Assembly: GCA_937858935.1 (NCBI GenBank) | Contig: CALLZX010000425.1 | Coordinates: 1 to 46,845, forward strand | Length of the DNA stretch: 46,845 nt | From: an uncultured Ignavibacteriales bacterium | Lineage (GTDB): Bacteria > Bacteroidota > Ignavibacteria > Ignavibacteriales > Ignavibacteriaceae | Direction of reading: 5' to 3' | Shown here: one piece after another, positions 8,603 through 16,193 of the stretch | How the letters are laid out: every line of letters begins with the position of its first letter | Position numbering within the stretch: position 1 is the stretch's first letter | Program-made: the position numbers and the translations under genes | Notes under the pieces: generated by a model | Database searches by the model: none | The model's input: only the letters and a program-made list of their open reading frames with translations | What the model was told of the DNA's origin: nothing

Positions 8603-8875
8603 ATGAAATTAAAAGAAAAAGAGTTTGAAGAAATAATTCAGGATTTAAGATCAGTTGCAAGCCAACTAGGTGCATCTGTTAGATTTGAGAAAGGTGATTT
8701 TAAGGGTGGTTATTGTTTACTAAAAGAGAGTAAAGTTATTGTTATTAACAAAAATGCTAACCTTCAACGTAAAGCTATGATTCTATCTGTTGCGTTAAAA
8801 GAACTTGGTGTTGATGAAATTTATCTTAATCCTAAGCTGCGTGAGCTTATTGAAGAGATGGGAGATCTTAAATGA
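8603..8875 (+). CDS. Conserved small protein translationally coupled to aroQ
   Basis: This 90-aa protein has no motif that I can assign. Its composition is a mixed alpha/beta pattern: a charged N-terminal helix (residues 1-22), strand-like segments around ASVRFEKG and SKVIVINKN, and a C-terminal helix ending LRELIEEMGDLK. It has no signal peptide and no membrane segment. Its last four bases ATGA contain the aroQ start, so the two proteins are likely made together. Reading frame and codon use look like the neighbours, which supports a real gene. Confidence 0.65.
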   Translation: MKLKEKEFEEIIQDLRSVASQLGASVRFEKGDFKGGYCLLKESKVIVINKNANLQRKAMILSVALKELGVDEIYLNPKLRELIEEMGDLK

Positions 8876-9297
8876 AAATTCTTGTAATCAACGGACCAAA
8901 TTTAAATATGCTCTCAAAAAGGGATGAAACTAAATATTCTTCGCTAAATATTGAACAGATCATTGATCTTCTTAAAAAGGAATTTCCAGAAATAGCATTT
9001 TCATCTTTCCAATCCAATTTGGAAGGTGAACTTGTTTCTGCAATTCATTCAGCTGATGAAAATTATGACGGCATTATTGTTAATCCCGGCGGATATTCGC
9101 ATACATCAGTAGCAATACTTGATGCACTTGAAATATGTAAGATACCAAAGATAGAAGTTCATTTATCTAACCTCGCCAACAGAGAAGAATACAGGCAAAA
9201 TCTGCTAACTGCAAAAAATACAAATGGTTATATCTCCGGCTTCAAAGAAAACAGTTACCTTGCGGCAGTTTACTTGCTTATTAGAATAATAAAATAG
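8872..9297 (+). CDS. aroQ: 3-dehydroquinate dehydratase, type II
   Basis: AroQ catalyses the third step of the shikimate pathway, dehydration of 3-dehydroquinate, as a dodecamer in the cytoplasm. The 141-aa length is normal. The N-terminal VINGPNLNML is diagnostic, the mobile catalytic loop holds R17 and Y22, and the active-site segment reads VNPGGYSHTSVAILDAL with the catalytic His in YSHTS. The substrate-binding EVHLSN and REEYR segments follow. The start overlaps the stop of the preceding 90-aa gene in ATGA. Other aro genes are not in the window. Confidence 0.94.
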   Translation: MKILVINGPNLNMLSKRDETKYSSLNIEQIIDLLKKEFPEIAFSSFQSNLEGELVSAIHSADENYDGIIVNPGGYSHTSVAILDALEICKIPKIEVHLSNLANREEYRQNLLTAKNTNGYISGFKENSYLAAVYLLIRIIK

Positions 9298-9465
9298 TAT
9301 TTAATAGTATCCTGTTTCTATTAAATCAATTTATGCTACGATAGATGATATTCACTTTATGTATATACGTTAGTAAGATTCACTAATATTAAAATTAAAT
9401 AAGATCATAAAGTTGATATTAATAAGAGGATTAGTTATTTTCGATTAAACAATTTTAAGAAGCCT

Positions 9466-9858
9466 ATGAAGGATTTGTCAATAAAAAAACTTTACTACTC
9501 TATTAGTGAAGTAAGTAAGATAACTAATATTGAACAATATGTTCTTAGATACTGGGAAACTGAATTTGAACAGTTAAAACCACAAAAGAACAGAGCTGGG
9601 AATAGAATCTATACAAATAAAGATATACAGCTCATACTTCATATTAAGACTTTGTTAAGAGAGCGAAAGTACACAATTGAAGGCGCAAAAAAGATAATGG
9701 AAAACTATGCACCCGAAAAAGTACTTCAAACTGGTGAACAAGAAAGCGAACCAGTAACTGTGGATGAACCTCAGTCAGTTAGAAGAGATAAAACAGGCTT
9801 ACAAAAGGATCTTGAAGAAATTAAAAGTTTATTAGAGTTATTAGTATCTAAATTATAA
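9466..9858 (+). CDS. MerR-family transcriptional regulator
   Basis: The 130-aa protein carries an N-terminal MerR winged helix-turn-helix at about residues 9-77 (YSISEVSKITNIEQYVLRYW, then the wing around NRAGNRIYTNKDI). A short C-terminal helix (LQKDLEEIKSLLELLVSKL) could form the usual dimerising coiled coil. There is no effector-binding domain and no cysteine cluster, so it belongs to the short, ligand-less MerR-like proteins. It ends 4 bases before the tRNA-Pro gene. The 168-base upstream gap has a short inverted repeat TTAGT/ACTAA (9370-9386), which might be an operator; this is speculative. Confidence 0.82.
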   Translation: MKDLSIKKLYYSISEVSKITNIEQYVLRYWETEFEQLKPQKNRAGNRIYTNKDIQLILHIKTLLRERKYTIEGAKKIMENYAPEKVLQTGEQESEPVTVDEPQSVRRDKTGLQKDLEEIKSLLELLVSKL

Positions 9859-9862
9859 AATT

Positions 9863-9936
9863 CGGAACGTGGCGCAGTCCGGTAGCGTACTTGAATGGGG
9901 TTCAAGGGGTCGCGGGTTCAAATCCCGCCGTTCCGA
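9863..9936 (+). tRNA. trnP: tRNA-Pro with anticodon GGG
   Basis: All four arms fold by eye. The acceptor CGGAACG (9863-9869) pairs with CGTTCCG (9929-9935) with discriminator A at 9936. The D stem is GCGC/GCGT with GG in the loop. The anticodon stem CTTGA/TCAAG (9890-9894 and 9902-9906) encloses ATGGGGT, giving anticodon GGG at 9897-9899 followed by G37. The T arm GCGGG/CCCGC encloses TTCAAAT. C1-G72 and G37 fit bacterial proline tRNA. The CCA end is not encoded. It reads codons CCC and CCU. Confidence 0.97.
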
Positions 9937-10217
9937 CAATGAATTTAAATTTAGATGTATAGCCTATCCTGATGGTAGCCCACTAGTAGCTTTTAAATTT
10001 CTACACTCCAAATTAAACATCTTCAAATATCCAATCATATAATATTATAATTATATCCTAAATAAGATTAATCTTATTAAATATAATAAGTTTAACCATT
10101 CACCTAACTCACAAAATAGAATATATTTCAAAATTATTCATTAAAAATAGATTTAATTCTGTTTATTAACTTTTTACCACAATTCTACGATAATAGTATT
10201 AAAAACAAAAATTTAAT

Positions 10218-10619
10218 ATGAAAAATTCAACTATAATCGTAATTATGATAGTAAGTTCAATTCAATTCATTGGGTGCTCAACAATATTTAATACCACAAC
10301 TCAGGAAGTTGAATTAAATTCAAATCCGCCAAATGCTAAAATTTATGTGGACGGGAAAATATTTGGTACGACTCCGCAAGTAATTAATATTAAAAGAGGT
10401 GTTGACCATTCGGTAAAATTTGAATTGGATGGATTTGAAACCTACGAAACTCAAATAACCAGACAAATGTCCAACTGGTTTTGGATTAATGCCTTAAACG
10501 GCTTTATTCCAGGAATGTCGGTGGATTTACTTACAGGCGGAATGTACAGCCTTTTCCCCGATGAGATGAATGCGGAGTTAAGTCCTGCAAAAATAGAAAC
10601 AAAAACGAAGAAAAAATAA
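10218..10619 (+). CDS. PEGA-domain lipoprotein
   Basis: This 133-aa protein has a hydrophobic N-terminus ending in a lipobox-like IGC (Cys at residue 20), so it is probably a lipid-anchored envelope protein. Residues about 31-75 fit a PEGA domain: VELNSNPPNAKIYVDG, then G(T)TP and a closing FELDGFETYETQI, a small beta sandwich often found on cell-surface proteins. A later hydrophobic stretch, WFWINALNGFIPGMSVDLLTG, resembles the C-terminal hydrophobic segment of small PEGA proteins. The gene follows a 281-base gap after the tRNA that shows no other gene, and lies 23 bases upstream of the hemerythrin gene. Confidence 0.72.
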   Translation: MKNSTIIVIMIVSSIQFIGCSTIFNTTTQEVELNSNPPNAKIYVDGKIFGTTPQVINIKRGVDHSVKFELDGFETYETQITRQMSNWFWINALNGFIPGMSVDLLTGGMYSLFPDEMNAELSPAKIETKTKKK

Positions 10620-10642
10620 ACTGATCGAACCGAAAAATTAAT

Positions 10643-11053
10643 ATGGAAATAGTAACCTGGTCTAAAAGTTATGAAACAGGACATCCGGTGGTTGATGGAC
10701 AGCACCGTAATTTGTTTAAGTTGATAAATAATCTGAATCTGGAATTAGCAGATAAAGAATCGAATCAGGCTTTTTCAGATGCTATAGAAATACTATCTGC
10801 TTATGTTGAAACTCATTTTAAAACTGAAGAAGATTTAATGAAATCCATATCTTACCCTGATTTTGAAAATCATAGGCAGGAACACGATAATTTAAAAAAA
10901 CAATCAGAAAAATTAATTAAGCTTTTCCGTTTAGGCAAAGTTGATTTAACTGCAACAATATCTAAATTTTTATCAGATTGGTTGAAAAATCACATACAAG
11001 AAATAGATAAAAAGATGATTGATTGGTTGAAAGGGCAAGAAGGAGGAAATTAA
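10643..11053 (+). CDS. Bacteriohemerythrin (oxygen-binding di-iron protein)
   Basis: This single-domain, 136-aa bacteriohemerythrin would bind oxygen at a di-iron centre inside a four-helix bundle. The full ligand set is visible: H21 (after WSKSYETGHPVVDGQ), H58 and E62 (HFKTEE), H77 and H81 (HRQEH), and H117 with D122 (HIQEID). No signal peptide is present, so it is cytoplasmic. Proposed roles in the family are oxygen storage, sensing or delivery to oxygen-sensitive enzymes. It follows the PEGA lipoprotein gene by 23 bases, which may be chance rather than shared function. Confidence 0.94.
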   Translation: MEIVTWSKSYETGHPVVDGQHRNLFKLINNLNLELADKESNQAFSDAIEILSAYVETHFKTEEDLMKSISYPDFENHRQEHDNLKKQSEKLIKLFRLGKVDLTATISKFLSDWLKNHIQEIDKKMIDWLKGQEGGN

Positions 11054-11176
11054 ATACAAATAATATTATTTGTAAAAACTAAATTACATTTCAATCCAAA
11101 TCAAAATCTAATATTTTCCGTCCAAGAACTTCATTCTATAAATATTTTAATTAACTGCAAAGTTCTCTTAAAATTA

Positions 11177-11210
11177 TTTGATACTTTATTTTAAGTGTAT
11201 TGTATATTTG
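11177..11210 (+). promoter_or_regulatory. Candidate Bacteroidota-type promoter for the M16 protease gene
   Basis: TTTG (11177-11180) and TATATTTG (11203-11210) are separated by 22 bases. They resemble the -33 TTTG and -7 TAnnTTTG elements of Bacteroidota housekeeping promoters. The -7 element lies 37 bases before the ATG at 11248, which also has AGGAG at 11236-11240. Assigning this promoter class to the organism is an inference. Confidence 0.35.
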
Positions 11211-11247
11211 AGTCATAGTTTTTAAAATAAATTGCAGGAGAGATTAA

Positions 11248-14088
11248 ATGATTTCGAAGATATTTAAAAAATCGTACTTACTTTTAACATTATTTAGTTT
11301 TATTACAATAAATGCTCAAACTGATTTTAAACTTGATTACGAAAAATACACTTTAGAAAATGGACTTCAGGTAATTCTACACAAGGATAAATCTGATCCA
11401 ATTGCTGCAGTTGCAATACAATTCCATGTCGGTTCTAATAGAGAAACACCCGGTAAAACCGGATTTGCACATTTATTTGAACATATCATGTTCCAGGAAT
11501 CACAACACGTTCCTCAGGATCAGTTTTTTAAGCTTATACAAGGTAATGGCGGCACTTTAAATGGTGGTACCTGGCAAGACGGCACAATGTATTTTGAAAT
11601 TGTACCAAACAGCGCTCTTGAGTTAGCTTTATGGCTTGAATCAGATAGAATGGGATATATGCTTCCTACGGTTACTTATGATGCATTCTTAAATCAGCAG
11701 CAAGTTGTACAGAATGAAAAAAGACAGAACTATGATAATCAGCCGTACGGGCAATCAAGTTACATTATCGGAAAATTACTTTATCCTGAAGGTCATCCAT
11801 ATAACTGGACAACGATTGGTGCACTTGAAGATTTGCAAAATGCTACTCTAAAAGATGTTCACGATTTTTATACGAAATGGTATGGACCAAATAATGCAAC
11901 ACTTGTAGTTGCCGGAGATTTTGATGTTGATCAAACAAAAGAATGGATTGAAAAATACTTTGGCGAAATAAAATCATCCGCACCAGTTGCACCTTTAAAA
12001 CCACAGCTTGTCACATTGGATTCTTGGAAGCGGGCTTCTTATGAAGATAATTTTGCACAGTCTCCGGAGCTAACTATGCTTTTTCCAACAGTTGAACAGT
12101 TTACAAACGATAGTTATGCTTTAGATGTTTTATCAGATCTAATAGGAAGAGGAAAAAAATCTCCTCTTTATAAAATAGTTGTTGAAGAAAAAAAACTTGC
12201 TCCAACTGTAATGACATTTAATAACAGCAGTGAAGTTGCGGGTGATTTCAGGATACGAATAAGAACTTTTCCAGATAAGAATTTAACTGAAGTAGAAAGC
12301 GCTATTAAAGAAGCATTTTCCAGATTTGAAAAAGATGGATTTACTGAAAAAGATCTAGCCAGAACAAAAGCAGGCATCGAAACAAATTTCTACAATGGAA
12401 TTTCAAGTGTTCTTGGTAAAGCACGCCAGCTTGGCAACTATAATGTATTTACAGGTTCACCAGATTATCTTAATACGGATTTAAATAAAAGTATAGCCGT
12501 TACCTCAGAGGATGTTTGGCGCGTTTATAACAGGTACATTAAGAATCAGAAATATGTTTTACTAAGCTTTGTTCCAAAAGGTAAATTAGAATTGGCAGCA
12601 GAAAATTCAACCCCGTTTATTGTAGAAGGAGACAACATCAAATCCTATACGGAAGAAGAAAAAATAAAAATAAAAAATAATTCTGAAAATTTAGTTAAAG
12701 TTGAGAAATTAGAATCAAAATTTGATCGTTCTAAAATTCCAATGAACGGTCCAGATCCGTTATTAAAAGAACAAATAATATGGGACAATGAATTATCAAA
12801 TGGTATTAAAATTCTTGGGATTGAGCAGAATGAGTTACCTTTAATTGATTTTCAAATCACAATTAAAGGCGGTTTGCTTTTAGATGATATTAACAAGGTT
12901 GGTTCTGCAAATCTTGTAAGCAGAATGCTTATGCAAGGAACGAAAAATAAAACTCCTTTAGAGCTAGAACAGGCAATTGAGGATCTTGGTTCTAACATTT
13001 CAGTAGTTACCTCAGATGATGCAATTATTGTTCGTGGAAATTGTCTTTCTACAAAATTTGAAGAAACAGTAAATCTGATCAAGGAAATAATGTTTGAGCC
13101 GAGATGGGATGTTAAAGAATTTGACCGATTAAAAAATGAAACGATTGAATCGATAAAAAGAAGTAAAACTTCTGCAAGTTCTACAGCATCATTAGTATTT
13201 TCTAAACTTATTTATGGTAATGAGAATATTGTTTCAAAAAGCACAGCAGGCACAGAAGAATCAGTTTCTGCATTGACTTTAGATGATCTGAAAAGTTATT
13301 ATGTTAAGAGTTTTTCTCCTCAAAATGCAAACATTACAATTGCAGGTGATATTAGTGAAGATGATGCAATTGATGTATTTACAGGTTTTGAGACAATATG
13401 GAAAAAGACTGATGTAACTGTATATGTACCAAAATCATTTAAAACTTTAGAATCATCAGTTGTTTATTTTATTGATTTTCCAGGAGCTAAACAATCTGAA
13501 ATTAGAATAGGAAACATTGGATTAGCCTATACACATCCGGATTATTTTAAAGCTACAGTAATGAACTATAAACTTGGCGGTAGTTTTAATGGAATAGTAA
13601 ATTTAATCTTGAGAGAAGAAAAAGGATATACTTACGGTGCAAGAACCAGTTTTACAGGATCTGAATTTCCTGGTTATTTTATCGCATCTGCAGGTGTTCA
13701 ATCTAATGCAACGTATGAATCTGTTGGAATATTTAAAGATGAGATGATAAAATATAGAAACGGTATTTCTTCAGAGGACATGAAGTTTACGAAAGATGCA
13801 TTAATTAAATCTAATGCTCTAAGATTTGAAACTATTGGTGCATTAAGAGGAATGTTAGGGCAAATTGCTAAATATGATTTACCTTATGATTATGTGAAAG
13901 ATCAGGAAAAGCAAATATCTGACATGACTTTGGAGGAACTTAAAGATCTTGCTCAAGAATATATTCATCCGGATAAAATGGTTTATTTAATCGCTGGTGA
14001 TAAAGCAACGCAATTGGATAAATTAAAAGAATTAGGTTTTGGTGATCCAATTTTACTTGATAAAGAAGGAAATATAATTAAGAATTGA
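11248..14088 (+). CDS. Exported M16-family zinc metallopeptidase, two M16 units
   Basis: This 946-aa protein is a pitrilysin/insulinase-type M16 protease with a signal peptide (residues 1-23, ending ITINAQ). The inverted zinc motif HLFEH lies at residues 75-79, with the distal Glu in the VVQNEKR region near residue 155. The first M16 half and its C-terminal domain run to about residue 470. A second, non-catalytic M16 half from about 520 lacks HxxEH, as expected for the clam-shell partner. Such periplasmic or surface proteases degrade peptides. AGGAG 7 bases before the ATG supports the start. It appears to be monocistronic, with a 91-base gap before dsbD. Confidence 0.93.
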   Translation: MISKIFKKSYLLLTLFSFITINAQTDFKLDYEKYTLENGLQVILHKDKSDPIAAVAIQFHVGSNRETPGKTGFAHLFEHIMFQESQHVPQDQFFKLIQGNGGTLNGGTWQDGTMYFEIVPNSALELALWLESDRMGYMLPTVTYDAFLNQQQVVQNEKRQNYDNQPYGQSSYIIGKLLYPEGHPYNWTTIGALEDLQNATLKDVHDFYTKWYGPNNATLVVAGDFDVDQTKEWIEKYFGEIKSSAPVAPLKPQLVTLDSWKRASYEDNFAQSPELTMLFPTVEQFTNDSYALDVLSDLIGRGKKSPLYKIVVEEKKLAPTVMTFNNSSEVAGDFRIRIRTFPDKNLTEVESAIKEAFSRFEKDGFTEKDLARTKAGIETNFYNGISSVLGKARQLGNYNVFTGSPDYLNTDLNKSIAVTSEDVWRVYNRYIKNQKYVLLSFVPKGKLELAAENSTPFIVEGDNIKSYTEEEKIKIKNNSENLVKVEKLESKFDRSKIPMNGPDPLLKEQIIWDNELSNGIKILGIEQNELPLIDFQITIKGGLLLDDINKVGSANLVSRMLMQGTKNKTPLELEQAIEDLGSNISVVTSDDAIIVRGNCLSTKFEETVNLIKEIMFEPRWDVKEFDRLKNETIESIKRSKTSASSTASLVFSKLIYGNENIVSKSTAGTEESVSALTLDDLKSYYVKSFSPQNANITIAGDISEDDAIDVFTGFETIWKKTDVTVYVPKSFKTLESSVVYFIDFPGAKQSEIRIGNIGLAYTHPDYFKATVMNYKLGGSFNGIVNLILREEKGYTYGARTSFTGSEFPGYFIASAGVQSNATYESVGIFKDEMIKYRNGISSEDMKFTKDALIKSNALRFETIGALRGMLGQIAKYDLPYDYVKDQEKQISDMTLEELKDLAQEYIHPDKMVYLIAGDKATQLDKLKELGFGDPILLDKEGNIIKN

Positions 14089-14179
14089 TTTGAAACTTTT
14101 TACAGTGTACAAACATCAAATCAATAAGTGTTAAAGATTATTACTAAGTAATTATATTGTAAAAGGAAATAGAATAAAA

Positions 14180-16006
14180 ATGAATTTCATTAGTAAAAAG
14201 ATATTTGAGCTATCAATAATTATTTTTCTGATAATGGGTTTACAATCATTCGCTCAAAATCAGGATGTAGTTGATATTTCTGTAGTTGAGAAATCATTAA
14301 AGATTGTTCAAGGTGAACAATTTTCAATTACTTTATCAATAACTGTAATGCCAACATGGCATATTAATTCAAATAGACCAAACGATGATTTTTTGATCCC
14401 AAGTGAAATTACAGCTAAAGGAAATGGAATAAAATTAATTGGTGTAAAATATCCAAAGGCGCACGAATTAAAACTATCATTTTCTGAAGAACTTGTTTCG
14501 GTTTATGAAGCAACTTCAAATGCAAAGCTTACTTTTAAGGTGGGTCCCGATGCGCCTGCAGGCAAGCAAAAAGTCCTAATAACATTGGATTATCAAGCTT
14601 GTAACGATGTTTCATGTATGCCCCCAAATGCAATTTCAACAGAATATGAGATAGAAGTAATAAAAAAAGAAGGCGAAGATAATTCACAATCAGAGATACT
14701 TCCTCAATTAGACACTAATAATATTAATTTAGATTCTGATGAGTTGGCTAAACAAAATCCTAAAACTGATGATGTTAAGAAAGAATTATCTAAAGTTGAA
14801 AAAAGCGAAGAAAGTTCTATTGCATCAACATTAGAGAACAGCGGATTGTTTTTAAGTTTGATTTTCATTTTCCTTGCAGGCCTGGCCCTTAATCTTACTC
14901 CTTGTGTTTATCCATTGATACCTATTACAATCGGTTACTTTGGTGGTCAATCAGAAGGGAAGACCAGCAGGTTAGTAATGCTTGGATTACTTTACATGCT
15001 TGGGATGGCATTGACGTATTCGGTGGTTGGCGTTGTTACTTCGCTAAGTGGTGCTGTATTCGGTAGTCTTCTTCAAAATCCTATTGTAATAATTATAATC
15101 GCTCTTCTATTTTTTGCTTTAGCACTTAGTCAGTTTGGCGTTTATGAATTTAAACTTCCAGACTCCTGGGTAATGAAAGCTGGCGGGGCAAAAGGCGGTG
15201 CCTTTGGTGCTTTCTTTATGGGTTTAACAATGGGAATTGTTGCTGCACCTTGTATTGGACCGTTTGTACTTGGACTCGTTACCTACGTTGCAGCAAAAGG
15301 TGACCCACTTTATGGATTCCTTATGTTCTTTGTACTTGCTCTAGGCTTAGGATTTCCTTATTTATTGCTTGCAATCTTTTCAGGTAAAATAAAAAATTTA
15401 CCACGTGCCGGTTTATGGATGGAAGGGGTAAAACATATTTTTGGTTTTTTGCTAATAGGAATGGCATTTTATTTTTTAGACCCAATTTTGCCAAAAGCAA
15501 TACAGGGTTATTCACTTCCTATCTTTGGAATAATTACTGCAATTATTTTACTTTTTGTTGATAAAACTGCTAATAATGCAAAAGGATTCAGGACATTTAA
15601 AATCATATTTTCAGTTTTAGTGCTGGCCGTTTCGATTTACGCTTTGATCCCAAAAGAACAACTTGAACCTGAATGGAAAAAATTCAGTACAGAAAATTAT
15701 GAAGCATCCCTTAAGAATAATGAACGAATGGTGATAGATTTTTATGCGGATTGGTGTATTCCTTGTAAGGAATTAGATGCACTAACTTTTTCTGATCAAC
15801 GGGTATTAAATGAATTTGAACGTTTTACAGTTTATAAAGTTGATATGACTAAAAACAATGAAGTGAATGAGCAGCTTAGAAAAAGATTTAATGTAATTGG
15901 TATGCCTACTGTTTTGATTATTGATTCAAAAGGAAGTGAGATAAAACGATTAACAGGATTTGTTAATGCTGATGAGTTTTTGTCATTCATTAACATGGTT
16001 GATTAG
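14180..16006 (+). CDS. dsbD: Thiol:disulfide interchange protein DsbD
   Basis: DsbD carries electrons from cytoplasmic thioredoxin across the inner membrane to periplasmic thiol pathways. All three modules are present in 608 aa. A signal peptide (1-25) leads to an N-terminal DsbD-alpha domain with Cys141 and Cys146 (CNDVSC). A CcdA-like membrane core (about 222-490) has Cys242 (LTPCVYPL) and Cys358 (APCIGP). A C-terminal thioredoxin domain has the WCIPC pair Cys526/Cys529. It is followed by a strong intrinsic terminator, so the message ends here. In this setting it probably supplies reductant to cytochrome c maturation or disulfide isomerisation; the partner is not in the window. Confidence 0.95.
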   Translation: MNFISKKIFELSIIIFLIMGLQSFAQNQDVVDISVVEKSLKIVQGEQFSITLSITVMPTWHINSNRPNDDFLIPSEITAKGNGIKLIGVKYPKAHELKLSFSEELVSVYEATSNAKLTFKVGPDAPAGKQKVLITLDYQACNDVSCMPPNAISTEYEIEVIKKEGEDNSQSEILPQLDTNNINLDSDELAKQNPKTDDVKKELSKVEKSEESSIASTLENSGLFLSLIFIFLAGLALNLTPCVYPLIPITIGYFGGQSEGKTSRLVMLGLLYMLGMALTYSVVGVVTSLSGAVFGSLLQNPIVIIIIALLFFALALSQFGVYEFKLPDSWVMKAGGAKGGAFGAFFMGLTMGIVAAPCIGPFVLGLVTYVAAKGDPLYGFLMFFVLALGLGFPYLLLAIFSGKIKNLPRAGLWMEGVKHIFGFLLIGMAFYFLDPILPKAIQGYSLPIFGIITAIILLFVDKTANNAKGFRTFKIIFSVLVLAVSIYALIPKEQLEPEWKKFSTENYEASLKNNERMVIDFYADWCIPCKELDALTFSDQRVLNEFERFTVYKVDMTKNNEVNEQLRKRFNVIGMPTVLIIDSKGSEIKRLTGFVNADEFLSFINMVD

Positions 16007-16040
16007 AATTATCAAAGTCTTATCAGAATTTATTTATTTT

Positions 16041-16068
16041 TAAGGGAGTATAGACTCCCTTATTTTTT
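16041..16068 (+). terminator. Intrinsic terminator after dsbD
   Basis: A 9-bp perfect stem (16041-16049 TAAGGGAGT with 16054-16062 ACTCCCTTA) closes a 4-base loop ATAG. It is followed directly by six T residues (16063-16068). It lies 35 bases after the dsbD stop on the same strand. Confidence 0.92.
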
Positions 16069-16193
16069 ACTTTTTCCAATATCCATTTGTCTAATGGGTG
16101 ATAGTTACACTATTTCGTGCTCAATTTAACATTAAAAAATATATTTATTTTAATTAGATTTGATGCAACCAATTCACTCAAATAAAACAGTCT

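Noticed and set aside
9299-9326. 9-bp AT-only inverted repeat after aroQ as a terminator
   Set aside because: ATTTAATAG/CTATTAAAT with a 10-base loop and no T tract is not convincing in a 33% GC genome.
11055-11074. 8-bp hairpin TACAAATA/TATTTGTA just after the hemerythrin stop as a terminator
   Set aside because: It is very AT-rich and is followed by AAAACT, not a T run.
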